Assembly (NCBI GenBank): GCA_964036045.1
Contig: OZ038380.1
Location: 124,850,899 to 124,914,898, forward strand
Reading direction: 5' to 3'
Length of the DNA: 64,000 nucleotides
Origin: Eutreptiella sp. 'Long Island Sound 2002'
Taxonomy: Eukaryota > Euglenozoa > Euglenophyceae > Eutreptiales > Eutreptiaceae
The translations under genes and the position numbers were made by a program. This document shows positions 22,535 to 34,935 of this stretch, piece after piece. How positions within the stretch are numbered: the stretch's first letter is position 1; the number at the start of each line of letters is the position of its first letter. The notes under the pieces were generated by a model. The model saw only the letters and a list, made by a program, of their open reading frames with translations, did not search any database and had not been told where the DNA came from.

Positions 22535-24031
22535 GGGGACCAGTCAGCAGTCCCGTGGGTTTTGAGACCATACATTTGGGTCCGTTGAATTGGGTGATGA
22601 CAATGAAGTAGACAAAGAGACAGGGATGAAATCCAACTCAACTCTCCAGGTTTTGTGTTGAGATCACAACAATTCACTGGTTGTTTTTTCTTAAGCAATT
22701 TTTGGTTCCATTTTTGAGGGTTTTGCCCAGGCCATTTGGGCCATGGGTGCGATCCTGGTCAGGACACGACCCCAAAGGGGGGAGGTGGGGGGGGGGGGGG
22801 GGCTACGGACCGCTAAATGGTTACACGCAACAATCTGCTTTGTCGGCGGCAGAGGCACCGGGGATTTGGTTTTAGGCTCTTGGTACAGAGCTATTTTTTT
22901 TATCAAATGTATCTACACCCAAAATGCTCACATTTTTCAAGGGATTTCAAAAACCCGCAAAGCGACTACTTGCTTTTGTTGGGGCCTTTCTACATGGCGA
23001 CAAGACAAGGCAAACAATTTTGCCATGGCGCCAGCCAACCTCGGGGGTGCTATTGCACTTGCGCAAGGCTTGGCTGCAACTAGGAGTTTGGTGACACGAG
23101 GGGAAAGGTCCTTTGCATGTTGTGCTGGGCAGCTATGGGTGGATCACATTTCGCAGTGATACCCTCATGAGGCTCTTTTGTATTTATCTGTGATGGGTTG
23201 TTGTAGTACCCACCTTCGTATCACAGCGGTTTTGCTGCGCCTGTACTGAGTTATTGTGCGGTGGGAGGGGGGGGGGGGGCATGTGGCCGGGTATTTTAGA
23301 TTATCATCTACCATATGCTTGAAACGCGAGTTGTCAAGATGTATGCATGATTTGGAATTAACATCTTTTTCTTTGGATACTACACTTTTTCAACACTCAA
23401 GAATGAGTAAATTTTGCAACAAACCAAAAACGAAGGGAATATGGCATTTTTTAGATCGAATATGAAAAGGCATTCGTGATTGAATTCCGAAGGACCTGTT
23501 TGGTGATCGAATTGGATCAAAGGATTTCTTTGGAGGTGTGCAGATTACCAATGGCAAAATTAAGCGACCAATTCTCCCTTATTTCGTGTTAATAGATTCG
23601 TGTAAGTCTGGTGATCATATGAGAGTTTGAGTTGCATTTGATTTCAATTAAAAAAATTGACATTTTTTCCCGTTTTGTTATGATGTTGCGCATCCCAATA
23701 TGAAGCCTGCGCTAAATAGCATCGGGTGAACTCTGGATCGACGTCAATCAAAATTTTTGGCGCGAACATCATTTTTTAGGTGAATGTGACACTTGACAAC
23801 GTGTGGCACTATTTGTTTAGCCAACGGTGCATTGTACTAGAGATTTTTTGACAAATTCATTTGAGTGTCGAACTATTTCACCAAAGACGAAAGGAAATGT
23901 ATGGTAATCGTTGTGATGTTCTTCACGCCCAGCGATGCATATTTCACCCACCTGATAAGCCGTTAAACTTATTGCGCTTCGCTTTCTGGTCATTTTGAAT
24001 TGCACACACGCGTTCGCACGTTACCAGCACG
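22535..24031. other. Unrecognised spacer (copy B of 6689-8189)
   Basis: Same sequence as the copy A spacer with a few substitutions and shorter poly-G runs. No gene supported. Confidence 0.4.
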
Positions 24032-24036
24032 ATTCA

Positions 24037-24065
24037 CTTAGGCGGCTCAAGTTGCATGGTCAAAA
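24037..24065 (+). repeat. Left terminal inverted repeat, copy B
   Basis: Identical to 8195-8223. Confidence 0.95.
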
Positions 24066-24537
24066 TACGCCCAAAACTACCTCTCCACGGCACTGCGAGA
24101 AAATAGTCCTTTTGGGGGGGACGTAAAACGCAAGAACCAAAAATCCCGTAAAAAGCAATTAACTGGTCCATTTTCCTTTATTTTCAACAAAACCGACTGC
24201 CCGGGAAAATGGTTTATTTCCACCAAAATGAAGTTCTTTTTTGGGAAAACCACAACGTTTTGTTTCCTATACCATTTATGCTTTGCAATAAAAACACCCG
24301 TGAGCTTTCAATCTTTTGGAAAACCAGTTTTCGAAAACCATGTTGCACGCTACACGACAGGAGACATTTTTTGGCACCCCTTCTTTGCGCGAGGCCTCGC
24401 GCAAACACCAACACAACAGCGCAATAAAATGCATCGGAAAAGAAAAATGTGCCGCACAAGGTGACAGCATAAAGGTCGTCGAAGAGGAATGCATAGCGCG
24501 AGCCCTCGCGCATAATATATCAGAACAAGCGAAGAAA

Positions 24538-27324
24538 TTACTTTTTCTTCGGAACAGTTTGCATCTTAGAACCCATAGCCTTAGCAACGGACGTGCTACC
24601 CTTAGGAGGTGGCTTTGCGGGCGCGCTTCTTGGTTGGGACTGACGGGCTGGCTGCTTGAATGGAGCTCGGGCCCCGGTTGCCTCGGACCTCGGCTTCGCT
24701 GCCACTTTCTTCGCTGCCTTGCCCTGGGAGACCTGCGCTTCCTCCTCCTCTTCTTCCTCGCTCTCCTCCTCTTCATCCCCATCGCTCTCGTCGGATTCTG
24801 CAACGGTAACCGACTTCGCTGCATGAGGCTTGGAGGCAGTCTTCTTCTTCTTGGGGGCTGGTTCCCCACCAGTAGACTTCCGCTTTGCAGGGGCCAGTGC
24901 TTCTGCAGCTTGACCTTTCTGAACAGTCTCTTCCTCCTTCAGCAACAATGCCTCAAAACCCACCTTGTCATCGCAAACCCAAAGGGGAATACCACGGTTT
25001 GCCCAGTTGGCTTGCTGGTCCCAGTCACCAGACGCATGCAGTTTCGACTCTTGTGTCAATACATGGTTGAACTGAGTCTGCACTCTGTTGACCCAATCGG
25101 AGAGATTGCCGGAGGGAACACCAAGAAGGTACATGCGAGAATCCGGCTCGACGGACGCGATCTTGCACACCAGATCCCGCTGATGATCAATGAACACAAA
25201 CGCAGGCTTGAAGGTCTTATCCTGCTTCAGGTGAAAGAGGTGAGTGTCGAAATACCACATAACCGTCGTTATCGGAAGGTGACCGCCAAATTCAACAGGA
25301 TCCATCTCCTCTACTTGAGGAGGTCCAAACGTCAGATAATTCGGAATCTGCGATGAGGGAGAAGGTATTGCGCGAGGCCTCGCGCAAAGAGCGGACGTAA
25401 TGAGGGAATTATACCTTTCTCGACCAGCTATCCGGTGACGCAATCAGCAACCAGCGAACGTCAAACGTTGTAAGATCCCCTGCAGGCTTCGGTTTGACTG
25501 GCCAACTGAAGATGGGAATAAGCAACATGTGGCCAATGCGCGGCGCGTTGAAATCATCGTTGAGACGCCTCTCTGTTTCCGTTTCCAGCTCGTTGAACAT
25601 GTTGTCAACAACAGTTTTGGAGCCACAGATAAGGGTATCGGCACGCGCCATCTCTTCATACAGCCAGGCTGGGCACATCGTCTCAGGAGCAAGATGTTCA
25701 AATATGTCGCCGTTGATGATAATCAGGTTCTTGTCAATCTCTATGAACCGCTTCGGGGGTTCGTGGTTCAACGCTGCAATTCGGATCGCCTTAAATGTGA
25801 TAGTTTGACTTGACAGAGATGGATCCTGCTAATCCACTGTCTTGAAGTCACCAGTAACGCCAGCGGGTGGGGCGACTACACGGCTTCTGGTCGGCTCTTG
25901 ACCCAGGAGTTTTTGGACGTTGAGGATTTTCAGGGAGGCGGGTTTGCCTTTCTTTGCCACCTGCCATAGTGGTGCGCGAATCATGGATTTCCATGTCGGC
26001 CATGGACCGCGACTTTTGCCTTCAGACTCACGCCAATAGCCCCATGTACCAAGAGTCACCTTCAGGGCAGGCCTTCCAAGTGCAGCAACCTCTTTGCGGG
26101 TCCGCATGTCTCTGGCTAAAGAACAGAAATGGAGAAAGTGCGGCGCACTGATGCAGAAATGGAACCCACGTCGCGTCGATGGTACACACCTTTCTCAGGT
26201 CGAACGTACTGGCCGTTGTGCGGGTGGTCCAGATGCATTGAGACCCACTGCTCAAGGATGATGTCGTCAAACGAATGCTGCAAGGATTTAAGGGTTGTTT
26301 TTTCTTCCTGCATCACTTCTGCCACTTTGTTGTAGAACTCCGGCAACAGGATCCCGTCTAGTTTCTTCAGCGCGTTCTTCGTGACTTTCTCCCCTTTGTC
26401 GTGGAACTTCTGCAGACCTTTCACAGCTTCCGGACCAGCATAGTAGGCAAACGTCATAAAATCTTTCCACAATTTATACGTTTTGTCCTGAAAGTGACAA
26501 CGTTATGCGCGAGGCCTCGCGCAACGAAGAGCACCGAAACAACGATTAATGAACATACGAATTGACCAGGTTGCTTCAGTCCAGCGGTTTGAACCAGGGC
26601 ACTCATCTGCACAGCATCCACAATGGCGATCTTGAGATTGCTGTACGTGTCAGGTAGGCCTCGCCGCCGCTGATCTTGAACACATCGAATGAGGTTATCT
26701 GCTGCCTCATACAGAGGAATTGGCTCAACGTCTTGTGCGCTTCCTTGTGCTTGTCGCGCCAGCTTTGCACGGAAGGCCCACGGTGTCGTAAGCTTCAAAA
26801 TATCGGCGATGCATGTAGTATGCCACTGCTGCAGATCCAGACACGCTGTGCGTCGCTTCTCCCGAATCTTCGCAATCGCTTCCACGCTGTGCTGTCCAGA
26901 TACACACCAATAATCGCCATCTACAAATATGAGACACGTCTTTGCGCGAGGGCTCGCGCAACGAGAAGAGCGAAAAGTCGGTTGGCAACATACTATTATC
27001 TTCCCAGAGAACGACGTGTAATGGGCCTGTTGGCGGTGCTGCTTCGAGTGACTCAATACGCTTCTGCAGTAACCTCGCATCTCTCCGTCTGATCTGCCCC
27101 TTTGTCTTCTCCTGGTCAATTCTCACGTTGTCCAGCTCAACCCACACCTGCCTCCCGTCCGGCTTCAGGTGGTCCTCGATGTCAGTACCCAAGGTTAAGC
27201 CAGGATCTGGTGTTTCCTTCTTCTTACGCCCCTTCTTTGGTGTTCCAGCCTCCGATCCTGAGGTCCCAGGGTCATAGTCGGTATCTTCTCGTTCCTCGGC
27301 TGTTTTTTGGGCGGGGCTTGCCAT
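24538..27324 (-). CDS. ParB/sulfiredoxin-like domain protein, six exons (copy B)
   Basis: Same exon structure as the copy A gene, shifted by 15842 (exons 27324-26994, 26920-26559, 26487-26190, 26115-25859, 25789-25415 and 25347-24538). The ParB-like motif GDYWCVSGQHSVEAI is conserved. Substitutions include Pro to Arg in DHQ(P/R)DLV and Tyr to Asp in WVCD(Y/D)KVGF. The frame is open in every exon, so both copies could encode protein. The acceptor of intron 4 reads TTTAAG here instead of TTTCAG. Confidence 0.65.
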
Positions 27325-27559
27325 TCTGCGATAAGAAGAAAGCCTGTATTGAAGGAAACATAACATTAAAAATGGGTAAAATCGTCGTCGATAATGCATA
27401 TGTGGGGTGCTTTTAGCGAATACGAGTACAGTATGGTTGAGAATGCAAAACTGAAGGGGCTCGGCACTGTTTTTGACTGTCAACCTTGCGCGAGGCCTCG
27501 CGCAAGAGAGGGGGTGTACTAACCTGTTGTTTCACGCTGTTTGCGCGAGGCCTCGCGCA

Positions 27560-29544
27560 TCACTGCATGTTCTCTAATCTTCTTCGAACGTTTCGCAGCG
27601 TGTCGGCCTCTCTCTGTTCCTCCAACACACTGCGTTGGGGGATCAGCTCCGACAGCTTCGCTTGAAACCAGCCTTAAGTGGCCCCTGCTGCGTTAGCACC
27701 AACAACACAGACACAAGGACTTGCTTGTAGTGGTTAGAACCCTTTGGAATTAGAAGAGACGGTGGGAAGTTGGGTACACCCCTGCGCGGCCAATGCGCCT
27801 GAATTGCACAAGTAGGCTCAGCACACCACCTAACCCAAGGTACATATACACGCTCTGCGTTCAAGTAAGCAGTTAACCGCTGACGCGCGGAATTAACAAA
27901 GGAATTGGGGATTTTACAGACGTTCACCCTGTGACCTTCTTTGCGGATAGTGATGAGCTGATACAGATCGTCAACATCTTCAATGGTTACTGCACCTCTG
28001 TTCTGGCCCTTCTGTGTCACAAGGCTGTAAAGCAGACTTTCACAAAATTCCTCAGCAAAAGCCTGTCCGGGCATGGCTGTGTGCCATGCAGTGTGGCACA
28101 ATAGCGCAGTTGCAACTGTGCGTTCGTATTTTAAAAGTGTGCCCCCCATGTTCAAACGGTCTAACAGACACATAACAATCTGCAGTCCCTCAGAAGCAAA
28201 AACACCCGTGTTGGCCGTCTCCCCAGCCCAATTGCACTGCCTAACGAGGTGTCCTAGGTACAGTAACATGGGACAGTATTGTGTTAACAGAACCTGCATG
28301 GCCTTACACACAGCGTAACGGAGGCGACTTCGCCGATTTGCAGGACGTGCCAGCTCAAGGGAATGACATTTTCGGTTAAGGCGCCGTATGTGGGGGCCCA
28401 TACCCAACAGCAGTGCACCAACAGTTATCTCCATTGTGATCAGCTTGGGAAAACAGGGGACTGTGTCACCGCTGCGCAACAAACCCTTACGGAAAAAAGT
28501 CACAATCGGCCAAAATGAGCGAAACGTTTGTGTAACGCAAAATTTGTACGCGTGCCAGAAACCATATAATATAGGGTGTGAACGCAAAAAAAGCCAGACG
28601 TTCCAACCCGTTGTTTTTTCACCATACATCATCTGACAAATGCGGTAATGGATGTTCTCATCACATAAGGCAGGGACAACTGGTCGGCTGTGCTGCGCCA
28701 AGTCCCTAGTAAATTGCAGTAGGTTAAGAAGCGATAGGTTGCCGCTTACCTTTTCTTTGCTTAGACAAAGGGGTCGCCAATGTGGTCTCTTGGCAGGTAC
28801 AGGGCGAATAATGTCAAGCGGTGCCCTAATGTTTCGCACAACAGGTCGCGTGCTTGCAAATCCTAGATCGTGCAGGATACGTGCAAACGTTCCCTCGGTG
28901 TTCCCCAGCATGCGTGCAACAACAGGAACACGCCGTTCAAGGTCTTCGAGGCTAGGATGACCATGCCAGTAGCGCGGTGCATCCTTGAGTAGCAACACAG
29001 CCAACGCTGTTGCGTTCAGGCTTTTGTCGTTCTTGTCAGGATTTGTGGTAAACTGTTTGTTGTACCAGTTGTCCATCCACAACACAACCCACTGTTGGTA
29101 AATTTTGTCCCATGTAGTCTGTAACCTGACTGCGGCCTTCTCCTTCAGCGAAGGTGCGCTGTATCGCGCCAGACCTTACCTTGCTACAATGCGACGCTGC
29201 GCCCTACTTCCCTCTACCGCAACAACTGACTTTGGTTTCCCCTGGTATGGAACTGCGCGGTGGCGCATCAGCAAATAAAGGCGCCAGGCCTCCTCTATCA
29301 AAACACCAACCCATCTCTTCCCTTCTGCCGCAATCGCCTTTTCAACGCTGCAACGCGTCCGTTCATTTTTGCGAAGACGCGGAAAAAACACAAACAACAA
29401 TCGCGCGCCCTCGTCCCCCTGTTTTAGCCCTTCCCACAGTTCTTCTGCCGTGTGGTACGGCGGTTCCTCTGAGCAGACATCGCAGAAAACCCCGGATGCT
29501 GCGGCCACTGTCTTCTCAAGGTCCACCTCTTTTCGCAGGGGCAT
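27560..29544 (-). CDS. Candidate transposase, second transposon gene (copy B)
   Basis: The main frame is open for 480 codons (29085-27643). It extends upstream in the same frame to ATG 29544, apart from one TAA at 29178-29176. Removing 21 nt with GT and AG ends around that stop would restore the frame, but an intron that short would be exceptional, so a different splice or a true nonsense codon is possible. The region from 29544 encodes MPLRKEVDLEKTV and a CDVC motif. The large frame contains MDNWYNKQF, GFWHAYK and a Leu/Cys-rich centre. A likely last exon ends at 27560. I do not recognise a DDE triad with certainty. The call rests on position in a TIR element and a weak resemblance to DUF6589-type proteins. 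Confidence 0.45.
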
Positions 29545-30214
29545 TGTTGCTGTAAAGAATAATTGCGTAACTGTATCTGCGTAAAAATCGCTGTTTGAAA
29601 AACTTTCTTGATTTCAAACATCAACCTGTCACTCAGTTTTCGCGCGACCAATTTTTCTGTGATTTGCTTGTCGCATGCACCATTTTCGGTTAACTGTAAC
29701 TGTCTGGTGATCCCACATTTCACTAGTTAATCCTGATTGCGGTATCCAGTTGCGGCGCGCTTCTATCGCTGTTGGGCAGTGAAGTCAGCGGGGACCACAG
29801 TATGAAAACCGGAGATGCCGGCGGGACCTGTATGGGCGCCCATGCAGCAGTGCCGCATCAAGGGAACGCACATGCTGTGTAGTTGGTGGATCTGTCCAAT
29901 TTTGGTTTCTATGAGCGCTTATGAGATCCATTGCGCGAGGCCTCGCGCAATGATCACCGAAACTTAAATGTTTCTCATGCGCCCTTCCATGCGCGAGGCC
30001 TCGCGCTTGAAACTGCAGTTTGTTCCGGAACATTTATACTTTTCAAGATTCTTGGGTACACCATTGTTGCAGTTTATCCTTTAATAGATCTATCTCTATC
30101 ACGCAATCCTGATAATGGTACTAAGTTACGTGTATAAATACGACAGGGTTCCATTTTCCGACAACCTGCCTAATGCGTCGTGCTGTGGCACATTAATCTG
30201 ACACAAATGAACGT
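29545..30214 (-). other. Upstream region of the second transposon gene (copy B)
   Basis: Equivalent of 13704-14373. Possible 5' exons and three palindromes. Exon borders unresolved. Confidence 0.35.
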
Positions 30215-30403
30215 CTTTGCGCGAGGCCTCGCGCAAGGAATGGTCACCAAACAATACCTTTCCCTGTCTCGCCCATGGGACACATCATTATTATAGAAAT
30301 ATTTGATCCGCCATACTTGTTTGCGACGGTTTTAAAATAACCATCAAAACAACTATTTTTCGATGCCTGTGGGAACCTGTCATTTTCCTACCTTTTCCTT
30401 CGT

Positions 30404-30432
30404 TTTTGACCATGCAACTTGAGCCGCCTAAG
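30404..30432 (-). repeat. Right terminal inverted repeat, copy B
   Basis: Exact inverse of 24037-24065, followed by TSD ATTCA. Confidence 0.95.
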
Positions 30433-30437
30433 ATTCA

Positions 30438-31649
30438 TGCAATTGAGAACAACGAGTATGTTTGTTGTCAGCGTTTAGAATGTCGGATAAAAAAGAGTTG
30501 GGGCTGGAAGTGGCGTGCATACCTCGCTTGCTTAGTGCCTTACGGCTCACCTACATTCTTTTCTTGAGTTGACATCTTTTACGCATGTCAAAAACGGAAC
30601 GAAAAAGAATGTGTACAGCGAATATGAATTGTACAAGGTGCAATAAAGGGAACATGAAAAGAGTCCATTGCCGTGTTTGAATGTGCGTTGACATGGCGCA
30701 TTGCTCCATTTTTGGTCGGTCACCAACTTATTGTACATGTAAGTGACATGAAGCGGCAAAAATCGCTCTCTCACGCTATAACACCACACCACATCCATGG
30801 CAATGCCACACCGAAGGCATAGTCCTTAGAGCGCTGCGACTACCCGCCAAACGGGACCCGATGAAAATCACTTTTAGGATGAAAGCCATGCAAGGTGTTG
30901 TCAGAAGCATCGAGAACAAAAGTGAACCAAACATAAAAAGAGGTCTAGCCCGCAATAGATGACTGGAAAACAGCAAGGTGTAATTGTGGTAGCCTTGAAG
31001 GAGTGTGGCGCACAACAAATTGCACTTCTGAAATTGCAAATTGCTCTTGTGGTGGTTTTCTGCATGTAAGGGGAAGAGGGAAGAAATGAGAAGAGGAAGA
31101 GTGCCAGAGAATCACCAAGGCAGAAGAGTGCTACTAATAGTAGGAAGGACGCAAGAAGAATTGAAAATGGCGTGCCATAACGTTTGTAAGGCGGTGCGTA
31201 CAAGCGGGATAGAGGCCATCTTCTAAAGTAAAACTGAAAAAGAACAAACATAGTACAAAAAAGACAGTGTCGGCAAAAATAGCACGACAACTGAAAAGAC
31301 CAATTTTATAGGCAATCATTGCTAAACAGTGATTTTTCAGCGCATATGCGCTGATTTTTTTTCAAATTGTGCAAAACTAATTGTAGAGGCATGCGTGTGG
31401 ACGGTGAAATCTACAGACACTGTTGACAGATATGTGTAGCCTAAGTGGAACTTTCAGAAAATCGCAACGCAATCACTGGCAGAGGCTTCCAATTATGCGA
31501 TTTTGTTATATATTACTACACCCCTCTCTCCTTAAATTTAGCTAACAACAACAACTAGCAACAACAACAACACGTCTCCTTGCCGTTTTGGCAATTGCTC
31601 CGTCCCAACGCTTCGGATCGTTTGTTCATTATGTTGGCTTGGAGTCTAG
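30438..31649. other. Unrecognised spacer (copy B of 14597-15808)
   Basis: Keeps the 18-bp palindrome and T-tract (about 31337-31362) and the AAC microsatellite. No gene supported. Confidence 0.45.
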
Positions 31650-32576
31650 GTGGTGGCCTTGCGAAATCCGAGTTTTGAGCCACCAACTCACCGGTGGCGG
31701 CCCGGGGCGTGGGCGCCAAGTCGAGAGATGCCCTACCAAATCTGCGTCATTTTGGGCCAAAAAGAGCCATTTTTGCCCAAAACAGCCCCCAAACCCGGGC
31801 GAAACGGCCAAACGAACGGAAACGGTCGAGTTCGCCGTGTCAAGGAGCCCTCTAATGCTCTTCAACTGCACGATATGTCAGAGAAACGGCCCAAAAAGGC
31901 GCCAAAAAGCCCGAAAAACTGCGTAATGTGCACAAGCACCCCGAAACCAAGAACGGGCCGTATCTTGGGCTACTTGGCTCAAAAACGTATTCCGGGGGAA
32001 CCTAGTCCACCCGAGACTGCCGGCTTTTTATGGTTTCAAGCCTCCGAATCGCCCAACAGGACACGTAGACCCCCGTACCAGTGGTCACTTGGTGCAGCCG
32101 GAAGGCCGGCCAGCCCACGCACAGTGGGGGCCAACGGTGGGTTCACCAGGGTCCCCGGCGCGAAAGAAAAGATTTTTTCCAAAGTTGTTCCTAGACCACC
32201 TGGGGTGCTCAACCAAGTTTCTTTAGGCCATTTTGAGCCCGTGGTGGCGCGTTTTGGGCCATGGAAAATCCCAAAATGCCTTGAAAATGGGCCGTTTTGG
32301 GACCAACAATGGGTCAAAAATAGGTCAAAAACGCGTTCTTCCAAAAATGATCGTGGTCCATTTATGACGCTCAAACAAGTGGTTTTGGCCCATTTTGAGC
32401 CCGTGGTGACGGGTTTTGGCCCATTAAAAATCCCAAAATGCCTTGAAAATGGGCCATTGTGGGACCAAAAATGGGTCAAAAATGGGTCAAAAACGCGTTT
32501 TTCCAAAAGTGATCTTGGAGCATTTGGGATGCTCAAACAAGCGTTTTTAGCCCGTTTTGAGCCCGTTCTGACCTAG
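31650..32576 (+). CDS. Hypothetical ORF ending in 54-residue repeats (copy B)
   Basis: 308 codons, longer than the copy A version because the second repeat unit has no stop. The C-terminus is two and a half 54-residue repeats. No domain recognised. Probably an open satellite rather than a gene. Confidence 0.2.
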   Translation: MVALRNPSFEPPTHRWRPGAWAPSREMPYQICVILGQKEPFLPKTAPKPGRNGQTNGNGRVRRVKEPSNALQLHDMSEKRPKKAPKSPKNCVMCTSTPKPRTGRILGYLAQKRIPGEPSPPETAGFLWFQASESPNRTRRPPYQWSLGAAGRPASPRTVGANGGFTRVPGAKEKIFSKVVPRPPGVLNQVSLGHFEPVVARFGPWKIPKCLENGPFWDQQWVKNRSKTRSSKNDRGPFMTLKQVVLAHFEPVVTGFGPLKIPKCLENGPLWDQKWVKNGSKTRFSKSDLGAFGMLKQAFLARFEPVLT

Positions 32577-32578
32577 TT
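32172..32578. repeat. 162-bp tandem repeat (copy B)
   Basis: Same repeat as 16331-16737. The second unit here matches the first unit better than its copy A counterpart does, around AAAATGCCTTGAAAATGGG. Confidence 0.85.
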
Positions 32579-33833
32579 TAGCCCCTTCCACCACATGTAT
32601 GCACCACTTTGTGCCCTTCGTACGTACCTTAGAGCTGTGTGGTGGAGCCACCTAGTGTTGGGAGAGGGGTGTAGATTGGAGGTTATATATATGGATATAT
32701 TTATGTTTCTGATTAATATACTGATATGGGGAGATAAAAAACAAACAACAATGGATCATAGGGAATACAATGACACAAATTTGCTGTTCCACAAAGTCTC
32801 ATTTGTGCTGACATGTTTTGAGCTCACTTCAAACCCGTTTTGAAGACCTCTTTTTAACTGTGTAGGACACGCCTTTCCGTTACGCATGGTTGTACTGCTC
32901 TTTGTTGTGCCTTTTGAAATGAACAGACAATGTTATGCGGTCTTCTAATGCCGCCGGCGTTGAAGCTTTGGTGGCACAGCATGAGTGGCCCAATGGTGAT
33001 ATCATCGTTGCCTCCGCCCTCAGTAATGGACCGACCTTTCTGCTCGCCGAGTGGGTCCCTGATTTACGATTGAACCCAAAAAAATTCCAGACGATGACAC
33101 AGCTTTGGGCCGCATTAGTACAAAATGTTTTGCAAACAGAGGTGGCATTGGTATGTATAGATGAGGCGCTTCCCGCTGCGCACCTCCCTTTCACTCCACC
33201 AACGTGACAGGCGGCAACCATCAGCCAATCGACTCCCGTGCCGTACCGTACCTCCGACGCGTAGTTAATCTAACGGAGGGGCTACACGTCTGTGAAACAT
33301 TATTAAGATCCACGCACAATTTATGGTACATTCTATGCAACCGCATTGGTCAAAGAAACTCTCAGCTACCGCGATGCTGTGTATTATTGCTTTACACCCC
33401 TTCGCTGGCCACCGCAAACTAGATGTCATGCTGCCCACCATTGGTGCAAACGATGTTATGGTTTCAAGCAGCAGCAGAGCAACAAGCGCGCGAACGCGTG
33501 ATCGCGCACTACAGACTGCAGGCACTAGTATGAAACATCGAGATACCAGCAGCTGAGATTTGAATTGTATATGATATTTCGACATCCTTTCGACAAGGTT
33601 TTTTTCTTGGGATCGTGGATTGGGTTCGACTTGATACCCTGCTTAACAATCCTGCGCGATGATTTCAAATTGTGGTCAAAGGAGCCAATTTTTGACGAAA
33701 ACAAGACAAGGCAAACAAGATCCACAACAAGTGGTAGCGAGTTAGGTGGCGGGGGATCATTACCGCCGAACTTCTACGTTTCATTTCTTGGCGCCGTCTT
33801 TGATTTTTCTTGCTTTGAATTTTCATCGCAGCC
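32579..33833. other. Unrecognised spacer (copy B of 16738-17992)
   Basis: Short ORFs only, no domain, no element ends. Confidence 0.4.
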
Positions 33834-34401
33834 ATGGAGAGTTTTGATGAGGCTGCAATGCTACATTTTATCCCTAACTGCCTGTTTCAAGCTGATTCGC
33901 CGTTGCATCAAGAAAAGCGAGTGGTTTCCTTGCATGTTTCACGACCTTTGCAGTTTACAAGCCGCGGTTGGCGACCTACCAGCAAGGTGCGTCGACTTAG
34001 AGGCTAAACTCGACGTACACCAACAGTAGATCGTTGTTCTACAAGTGGCGACAGACAACGCAACTGGGACAGAAGCGACCGCCTCAGCTGATGCTGGCGC
34101 AGCTTCGACATGTTCACTTCGGATCGAGGATGACTTGAATTACCAAAAAGTAGTAACCGCAGCGAGTATCCAACGACTGCGACAACGAATGAACTCTAGA
34201 AGAAGTATTTCGTGTTTCACGAGTTCGTACGATCTTTCGAGATGCATCCTCCGAACCAGTAGCAACAACCTCAGTATCCATCACAGCATCTGCATTAACA
34301 GCAATTTTCGAGCTATCAACCACCACCATCTTGGAGCCATCAACCACAACGACACTTTCTACCACAAAACCCAGCTCTCTGTTCACCGTTCAACAACGCC
34401 T
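33834..34401 (+). pseudogene. Old gypsy element, 5' (gag-side) remnant, copy B
   Basis: Copy of 17993-18560. It ends with CGCCT (34397-34401), the left target-site duplication of the younger element. The old element continues at 45376. Confidence 0.5.
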
Positions 34402-34935
34402 TGTAAGTGCGGCTAACCCCCATCTGCTCAGATTTTCGCAGATCTGCCCCAGATTGGCTACATTTTGGTCATTTTCTCTGCTTCGGCGGAATCGCCGCCC
34501 CGCAGCTCAGCCACAGGATCAGACCTATATATTTCTGATGTGCCGGATCTGATTCCGCGGTGCATTCATCGTAAATCCGCCGCGTTCCGATCATTTACCC
34601 GGAATCGCCATTTGCCGCTGACGCGCGTGCGCGAGCCAGATCGGCCAAATATTTTTTCACAATCGGATTTTTATAAATCTTTTCAGATAGATATGGACAC
34701 TCAGATGTACTTAGGAATTTCCGCATCAATTTTCTTCATAGACTGGGATTTTTTGCCGGATAACAATCAGCATGGATCTTGCCTCCGTTGTCGCCGCTCT
34801 TGCCTCCGTTGGTGTCCGTGTATCCGGTTCTGCCCCCAACAGCAGCGTTCAGGTCGACTCCTCGCGTGCCTGCCCCCCCGGTCTTGCCGGCCCTGAGCCC
34901 TCCGGCACCATCCACGACCTAGGGCAGCACTTTCA
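34402..34935 (+). repeat. 5' LTR of the intact gypsy element
   Basis: Starts TGTAAGTGCGG and ends CACTTTCA. A TATA-like box is at 34672-34678, and the gag ATG lies about 100 bases downstream, still inside the LTR. Confidence 0.97.
34672..34678 (+). promoter_or_regulatory. Candidate TATA box in the 5' LTR
   Basis: TATAAAT preceded by a T-rich tract, in the position expected for the U3/R promoter. Conserved in all three LTRs (18831, 34672, 45112). No transcript evidence. Confidence 0.5.

Larger units (their letters stand above)
24384..30238. repeat. Ten dispersed palindromes (copy B)
   Basis: Sites at 24384-24405, 24496-24511, 25368-25387, 26506-26523, 26942-26961, 27485-27506, 27542-27559, 29930-29951, 29991-30006 and 30215-30238. 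Nine match copy A exactly. The last has one outer-arm base changed (CAAGG for CAAAG). Confidence 0.95.
24037..30432 (-). mobile_element. 6.4-kb TIR DNA transposon with ParB-like gene, copy B
   Basis: Duplicate of 8195-14591, with TIRs at 24037-24065 and 30404-30432 and TSD ATTCA at 24032-24036 and 30433-30437. The identical TSD context shows that it was copied with the segment and did not transpose independently. This copy has the unbroken second gene. Confidence 0.9.
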